Below are positions 62,142 to 64,000 of a stretch of 64,000 nt of DNA, in pieces; positions within the stretch are counted from its first letter, which is position 1, and every line of letters starts with the position of its first letter. Made by a program: the position numbers and the translations under genes. Where the stretch lies: the NCBI GenBank assembly GCA_905250125.1, contig CAJNOL010001103.1, positions 16,850 through 80,849 on the forward strand, read 5' to 3'. Source of the stretch: Rotaria sordida. Taxonomy: Eukaryota > Rotifera > Eurotatoria > Philodinida > Philodinidae. Below the pieces are notes generated by a model, which had not been told where the DNA came from, did not search any database, and saw only the letters and a program-made list of their open reading frames with translations.

Positions 62142-63437
62142 TTTTTACTATCTAGCAAAACGAAGTCTTTCTTTACTTTTTTTTCAAAACACAATCAAAA
62201 TGCGATCGATGTAATTTATTCGTGTGTGAAAGCGGACATTTTTTTTTTCTTGACTTATACTTTCATTCTAGAAGTAGACCAATAAACGACCACACATTTT
62301 AGAAATCAAACAAGTATACATCATGCATAACCCAATGAATATGACATTAAAAAAAAAACAATTACTTTATTAAAGTTTTTGAGGAACAAAGACATTGCTC
62401 ATTTTTATTATAAAATCTTCAATGACATTCGAATAAAATATTTCTTCGAAATCATTCGTAATCTTGTTGCAACATATTTTTTAACCAAAAAGAAAACTTG
62501 CTATGCACTTTTCATAAAAAAATTTTAAATAAAACCATCTTATTGATGAGTCTATTTATATTATTCCTTTACTATTTTCAAATTTTGTTAATTGTTGAAC
62601 TTAGAAAGTTTTTTGACATTTTATAAATTATATTACACAATATTCTTCATGATGCTGTTACTTATAATATTATAAAGAGGTATCGTATAGAAAAAAAAGA
62701 ATTTTCTTAACATTAAATATTTACATGGCAATCTTTTTAACGAAATTTGGATGTAAATATCATAAAGATATTCCATTTCTTCTTTTTTTTTTTAAAATGA
62801 ATGTAATCATTGTTATGGTAACAACCATGTTGATTTCCCGTATATAAAAAGAAAGTCTATCCTACTCGTCTCATTTTTCCGTCGGCTTTTTTTATTTACT
62901 CCGTTGCACCTCCATTTGACGAATGAGATGACTTCAAAAAACAAAAAAAAAATATAAGCTGAGCTACATCTCTATGACACGATATACGAGACATGTAGTC
63001 CGTCATACGATATATACATCTTCTAATTTCTTTATTCTCACATTTTCTCATATCATATTATTCTCTTTCTTCTCTTTTTTTTTGTTGGTGAAGCTTTCAC
63101 GGATTTAATAGGAGGATGATTCATTCATGGATATGCGCCATCGTTCTCCTTTAGGCTGTATGCGCGTCTATGTCAGTGTTTAAGCAATGCGTCTATGCCG
63201 TCCGTCCATCTTTTCTGTCTAACTAGAAAGAGGGTGAGCGCGAGCGAAAAAGAGAGAAAAAAAGAGACCGACGTTCGTGGGTTGCTGTTCTTTCACTTTC
63301 TCTCGCCCTCTCTCTCTGTCTCGCTTTTTTTATATTATCTCGTCGTCCGTCGAGAATCACAACATTTTTGTCAGTCGTTGCAGATCGACGTCTCTTGCAT
63401 TTTCGATTCATCTTACACAGAAAACAACCACTTCAAA
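62142..63437. other. Intergenic region and 5' leader of beta-tubulin
   Basis: No gene to about 63090. From there to the start codon at 63438 the sequence turns G+C-richer, with CT-rich tracts (TCTCGCCCTCTCTCTCTGTCTCG) and a TATA-like TTTTATATTATC near 63328, the likely core promoter and leader of the tubulin gene. The ORFs at 63195-63539 and 63223-63411 are read-throughs of this leader. Confidence 0.45.

Positions 63438-64000
<563 letters not shown>

Overview
The window is AT-rich eukaryotic DNA. Its genes are split by many short GT-AG introns (mostly 45-100 bp) and separated by long gene-poor stretches of decayed mobile DNA. Gene content (V-ATPase c'' subunit, neuropeptide-type GPCR, Cav2 calcium channel, beta-tubulin) is metazoan. 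Compact introns, an endonuclease-less-looking Penelope-type retroelement, a hAT remnant and a divergent Cav2 fit a rotifer, most likely bdelloid. That placement is inference from the sequence alone. A 100-base N run at 20459-20558 is an assembly gap.

Left part (1-7692): two minus-strand genes. A five-exon V-ATPase proteolipid gene (203 aa, complete) lies at 31-884. A thirteen-exon coiled-coil protein of about 606 aa, family unknown, lies at 3715-7692. Between them is a dead hAT transposase fragment.

Gene-poor left-centre (7693-25125): fold-back (long inverted-repeat) elements at 8617-9196, 9928-10561, 14270-16580 (with a nested AT-rich MITE-like insertion) and 23873-24232, plus a stop-ridden Penelope-like reverse transcriptase at 17854-19938 joined to an inverted copy of its own 5' end.

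Centre (25126-43463): an intact two-exon class A GPCR, a decayed GPCR paralogue 2 kb downstream, a small two-exon minus-strand gene inside a degenerate inverted repeat, an orphan first exon at 34664, an FB-like element at 37846-38880 that encloses a captured 3' exon, and another fold-back at 40042-40560.

Right part (43464-64000): the largest gene is a Cav2 (N/P/Q-type) voltage-gated calcium channel alpha1 subunit. It spans 15 kb, has 47 exons per transcript and encodes about 2189 aa. I reconstructed every exon with consistent splice phase. It has a complete EEEE selectivity filter, a divergent beta-subunit binding site, a tandem-duplicated and frame-enforced mutually exclusive exon pair before the domain IV pore, a likely cassette exon in the IVS3-S4 linker, and three tandem RQLP motifs resembling the RIM-BP docking site. 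One of its last introns holds a fold-back element with a GTGACC repeat array. A further fold-back lies at 61557-62141. The window ends inside a beta-tubulin gene whose first two exon boundaries match the vertebrate ones.

The GPCR, Cav2 and tubulin fit neuronal or housekeeping roles, but nothing in the layout suggests co-regulation. The most novel signals are the Cav2 alternative exons and C-terminal docking motifs, and the density of fold-back elements, two of which enclose gene 3' ends.
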